Shown piece after piece: positions 60,450-64,000 of a stretch of 64,000 nucleotides of DNA (position 1 is the first letter of the stretch; every line of letters begins with the position of its first letter). Source of the DNA: Adiantum capillus-veneris (Eukaryota > Streptophyta > Polypodiopsida > Polypodiales > Pteridaceae); contig CM043971.1 of the NCBI GenBank assembly GCA_014529385.2, positions 57,354,709 to 57,418,708 on the forward strand. The letters are read 5' to 3'. Below the pieces are notes generated by a model. The model was not told the origin of the DNA, ran no database searches, and worked only from the letters and a program-made list of their open reading frames with translations. The position numbers and the translations under genes were made by a program.

Positions 60450-61424
60450 TAACAACATTGATAATATTAAATAAGTAGGAAATGCAAGTCTCCATACTAA
60501 AAAAATAAGCCCCCATCATCCTTTCTAAAGATCTCCTAAGGATATACACTATCTTGCTATGATCCGTGAGGCTTTTCAATCTTGCCTTTTTCACCTATAA
60601 CTTTTCAGTTAAATACATATTTTCCAATAGTAGCCTCCCAAGCTCTCGTTGTCAATTTTCAAGCATCTTATGATCCTAGAGTTGATTAGATTAAAATATA
60701 AATAGCCCTATGGAAGGTGGTCCTCCCATGATTTCTTCACTATGAGTCTGAGTTTCTGCCTCAGTAAAGAAAATTCTTTCTTGGAGTAGATTTCATAGTG
60801 CTTACAAATCATTGAAGTTGATGATACTTCTTGTCCCAAAAGCAGCTTTCATTCTAATAAGGCTACACTTATCAAAACTAGCAAAAGTAATAAGAACTAA
60901 GAGTTTTGAGAGCCTTCACGGTAAGCTCATTTAGCTCATCCCTCTCATTGAGAGCAAGGAAGGTTCGCAGGTGGACATATGGACGGGAAGTGTCCTTGTT
61001 GCATGCAGCAGAGCATCGCCGCGGGTGGTTTTGCAATGAGAATGTGGATCACACATGGCAAATCTACAACACAATCACTCAAATGTTTGGCTAGAGTGCC
61101 CAGCACATGGCCAGTGGAAAAGGAAACAGATGTGACTACTGGTGGGTTGCAGGGATTGAGGACAGGAGGCTTCACAATAAAGAAGATTGCAATTAAGGAA
61201 ACCAACAATGTTCATTAGCGGCCAGGAGTATCAATTCAAGCCTCCAAAAGAATTGAATCGACATTGACCATGGAAAACATTTCTAAGGCCCCCGTTATGA
61301 GGAGAATCCATTGTGCATGAGAAAAATCACTTGCAAGAAAACCAAAAAGCACCAAAGTATTCCTTTTCTATCAGAATATCTTGACCGGTAGATACTTGGC
61401 TAGTGGATAGTAGTCAATGGATGA
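60450..61424. other. No recognisable gene
   Basis: Possibly more Helitron debris near 60500-60650. The frames at 60906-61218 overlap each other on both strands and have no known motif. Confidence 0.3.
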
Positions 61425-61661
61425 TGACAGATGCATCTCATGTGAAAGGGTAGCCCATAGTGGCTGCTTGACATCTATAAAAGGAGGCCTCTTCTACACA
61501 TAATATAGAAGTTGGAACTGCAAGTTAGAGAGAGAATTAGGCGAGATGACCATTGAGGGCTTTTAAGCTTTTTGTGGATTACTTCAAATTTCAAGTAAAA
61601 AGCCAACGAGTTACCCATTGATGTAGCCCACACTTAAGTGAACCACGTAAATCTGGTGTAT

Positions 61662-61708
<47 letters not shown>

Positions 61709-62132
61709 CGTTTGTTATCTCTCTCGCAATTGCTACTTGATAATTTCTTAATCCTATCAATTCTTATGAGAGCAAGGTTTATTAGTAGCTAATACACATA
61801 AAGGAAAGTATTTCTTGAATTGAGTAGAAACGATGGCAAAGGAGGGTAAGTTCCACATTGAGAAATTCAAAAGTAAAAATTACCAACATTGGAAGATGCA
61901 AATCGAAGATTTTCTCTACCAGAAAGATATCTACTTGCCAATGGGAGGCCTTGGAAAGAAGTTTATAGCAATGGAAGATTATGCTTGGAATGTCCTTGAT
62001 CGAAAGGCGTTGGAAGCAATTTTGAAGACAACAAAGGACTTGATAAAGTCGCTTGACGCCCTCGATCCCAAAGCGTATGCATACAAGTTATTGATAGCCC
62101 AAACCTCGCAAGAATGGAGAATTAGAAGTTAG
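61425..62132 (+). mobile_element. Copia remnant: degenerate LTR, primer site and partial gag
   Basis: 61425-61510 matches the LTR of the copia element at 40235-45284, including the TATA-like 'ctataaaagg' (61475-61484). A (CT)n run fills 61663-61705. 'ttcttatgagagcaagg' (61761-61777) is a decayed primer site in the same context as 44567-44583. Gag starts at ATG 61833 ('HIEKFKSKNYQHWKMQIE') and loses similarity after about 62060. The left end of the LTR is uncertain. Confidence 0.75.
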
Positions 62133-62707
62133 CACATGTCCTATATTTATATACATTAGACATGAGTTAAGAATATCATGATCAATGCACTCCTTGTTCG
62201 CATACATGTGTCCCCCCAAAAAAGAATAAACCATACGTAAGTAGGGCGGTGGCACCGTCCTCACTTAGTTATTATAAACCATAAAGAACGTGCCCTTCCT
62301 CCGTATATTTGTAATCACCTTCCACGACATGCTTTTCCTCCAATTATGGAGGATCACTTTTTATATTTTGCACTTACAACACATAAGAAGAAATCTATTA
62401 CCTATCTCATCTCGAATTTGTATTCCTTTGTCGATGAGGGGCTTTGATAGATCACTTCATTTGGAAAGGAATTCCTCAAGCTGCATCTGTTGAAAACCGT
62501 AAATCTTTCTCCCCACGTTCTTCCCCTCTTATTGCTTTTTCTTGTTGGACAAATCATGTAATCAATGTGCTTCAAGAGATGACATTTTGGACAATAAACT
62601 AATCATGAACTTTTCTTACTTTCAAAAAAACACCACACGTACCAAAGGAAAAACAAGAAAGACATGTTTCTATAAAAGCCACATACTAGCAATTCCAATC
62701 TGTCTTT
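62133..62707. other. No recognisable gene
   Basis: AT-rich sequence with short frames. Nothing identifiable. Confidence 0.4.
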
Positions 62708-62905
62708 GTTGAAAACAATTCAGAGCTTCTTTGACAAAATCAAGTTGGGTATATCATGCAATCAATCGCCTCAGTTGAAAACAATTCAGAGCTTCTTTGA
62801 CAAAATCAAGCTGGGTATATCATGCAACCAATAGCCTCTGTTGAAAACAATCCAGAGCTTCTTTTTCATGGTCATGCTGGGCATATTATGTAGCCAGCAC
62901 ATTGA
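62708..62905. repeat. 66-bp tandem repeat, three copies
   Basis: Units start with GTTGAAAACAAT at 62708, 62774 and 62840. The first two are nearly identical; the third diverges after 'cagagcttctt'. Confidence 0.93.
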
Positions 62906-63024
62906 AGGGCCGACATTCCATACAAGAAGCCCATGCAAAACTTTTTGTGCTCTCATGGGGGTCCCTCATGAGCATGCCAAGCATGACATGTTTCCATGAC
63001 AAACCTTGACTAGCAATTGATCGT

Positions 63025-63190
63025 GAATTTTCTCAGCCAGTTAGCCATGTTAATGTCTTCCATACTACCACAGGCTTTGAAAGCGCAAGTGAACTTTGTC
63101 AGGCTTATTAAGATCATGAATTCTCTTAGCCACGGCAATGTTTTCCACTCTGCCACAGGCCTTGAAGGCACAAGTGATTGCATCTGGTAC
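63025..63190. repeat. Diverged direct duplication, about 92 bp
   Basis: 'ccacaggctttgaaagcgcaagtga' in the first half corresponds to a similar stretch about 92 bases later (shared 'gccacaggccttgaaggca'). Confidence 0.7.
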
Positions 63191-63339
63191 GTGTCTCTTA
63201 GCCATGGCTCCACCTCATTGCTTCATGCTCTTGGTTGGCTAGTGCTCATGAAGCCTTCTCTTGTCTCATTGCTCCTAGTGGCTCCGACTTGCTATTCATG
63301 ACCTTTAACTCTAGGTAATTATGTCTATGTTCCGAAAGC

Positions 63340-63912
63340 AACAGAGATTAAAATCTCTCGACTCTCTCTTTCCTTTCTCTTTGGTGGTTATCATCTTGGT
63401 CTCTCCTGCTCTAGTCGTCATCACTGCCAGCATATCCATTGTGTCTATCCTTGCAATCATCATGGTCTCTGTAAGTCTTTCGACCACCGTCCCTGTGGCT
63501 ACGATCTTTTCTAGATTTATCCTCTGTCATGGTCTTTGTCTTTCATACCTAGATCATGTCTACTGCAATCTCCATCATCCGACTCTTTCTTCTCTCTCTC
63601 TTCAATGGTTATCACTTCAATTTCTCCTGTTGTGGTCTATATTGAACCTGGCTGTCATAATTTCTTCATCTTTCAATATACCTTCTCTCGTGTCGATCAT
63701 GTCTACCGCTATCTCCATCATCATGTCGATCATGTCTACTGCGATCTCCATCATCATCTCTTCTGCAACTTCTACCATTGTGTCTATTGTCACGTTGACT
63801 TGACTTATCAAGCCTACCATCACCACTGCTTTTGTGTTGTTCCTCTTCTTTTCGCTTAGCCTCATGCTTAAACTCCTTTTGCAGATCTTTAACTTGTTGA
63901 TTCTCTCTTTGT
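63340..63912 (-). pseudogene. Arg/Asp-rich coding vestige
   Basis: On the minus strand a frame without an ATG runs open from about 63910 to 63684. It has a charged helical start ('RENQQVKDLQKEFKHEAKRK') and then an Arg-Asp-His-Gly-Ser repeat ('RRDDGDRSRHDRHDDGD'). After several stops the same frame still reads 'RKDRSHRDGGRKTYRDHDD'. The repeated DNA unit is about 30 bp (63690-63750). It resembles the basic tail of a gag or of an RS/RD-type RNA-binding protein. I cannot decide which. Confidence 0.35.
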
Positions 63913-64000
63913 CATCTTGGTCCATGCATCATCAACCGGGAGGGGCATTAATGCTGCTCATGGCAACAGTCATAGAAGGAGAGTGTGCACGGCAAATCCT
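63913..64000. other. Window end, nothing recognised
   Basis: No feature is visible in the last 88 bases. The charged frame to its left has a stop at its upstream edge. Confidence 0.3.

Noticed and set aside
60906-61218. Overlapping frames on both strands
   Set aside because: Mutually overlapping, no motif, and no link to the Helitron or copia remnants beside them.

Overview
This is land-plant nuclear DNA made almost entirely of transposable elements nested in one another. The evidence is plant-type LTR retrotransposons primed by initiator tRNA-Met (TGGTATCAGAGC-type sites), two En/Spm-type CACTA elements with plant transposases, a Helitron Rep fossil, LINE 3' ends and long (GA)n/(CT)n tracts. 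I found no intact conserved host gene, rRNA, tRNA or CRISPR. Species cannot be fixed from the sequence; a large, repeat-rich genome is the safe inference.

Layout. 1-4541: a gypsy-like element that keeps LTRs and gag but has no pol, with a 1.37-kb insertion inside gag flanked by a 9-bp duplication. 4542-8096: mostly unexplained sequence, with a (CT)n tract, a G-rich patch and a tRNA-like SINE head. 8097-30146: a chromodomain-bearing Ty3/gypsy element. Its 3' LTR was split first by a young Ty1/copia element (16583-22120, TSD TTTGA) and separately by a complete CACTA element (22268-29933, TSD CCA). The same LTR is followed by a second, truncated internal region (30147-30836), so the gypsy copies form a tandem LTR-internal-LTR-internal array. 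30837-33604: another gypsy gag-protease remnant, interrupted by a second, decayed CACTA (33605 to about 40234) in the opposite orientation. That one is cut off by a decayed copia element (about 40235-45284). 45285-47215: leader of one more retroelement, hit by a non-coding LTR element (47216-52521, TSD CTTGC). 52527-64000: two LINE tails, an intronless broken gene of unknown family, a second unrecognised coding vestige, a Helitron Rep fossil, a copia LTR-gag remnant, a 66-bp tandem repeat and an Arg/Asp-rich coding vestige.

The best-preserved functional unit is the first CACTA element. It has 12-bp terminal inverted repeats, a 3-bp target duplication and subterminal CGTCGCTA repeats that fold into large palindromes at both ends. 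A six-exon TNPD transposase splices in silico into one 1,104-residue frame, and a three-exon TNPA-like protein has 371 residues. TNPD would cut at the ends. TNPA-like proteins bind subterminal repeats. The 5' exon structure suggests that both come from one promoter, as in En/Spm. The decayed second copy, lying in inverted orientation 3.7 kb away, keeps one terminal hairpin with a changed stem sequence.
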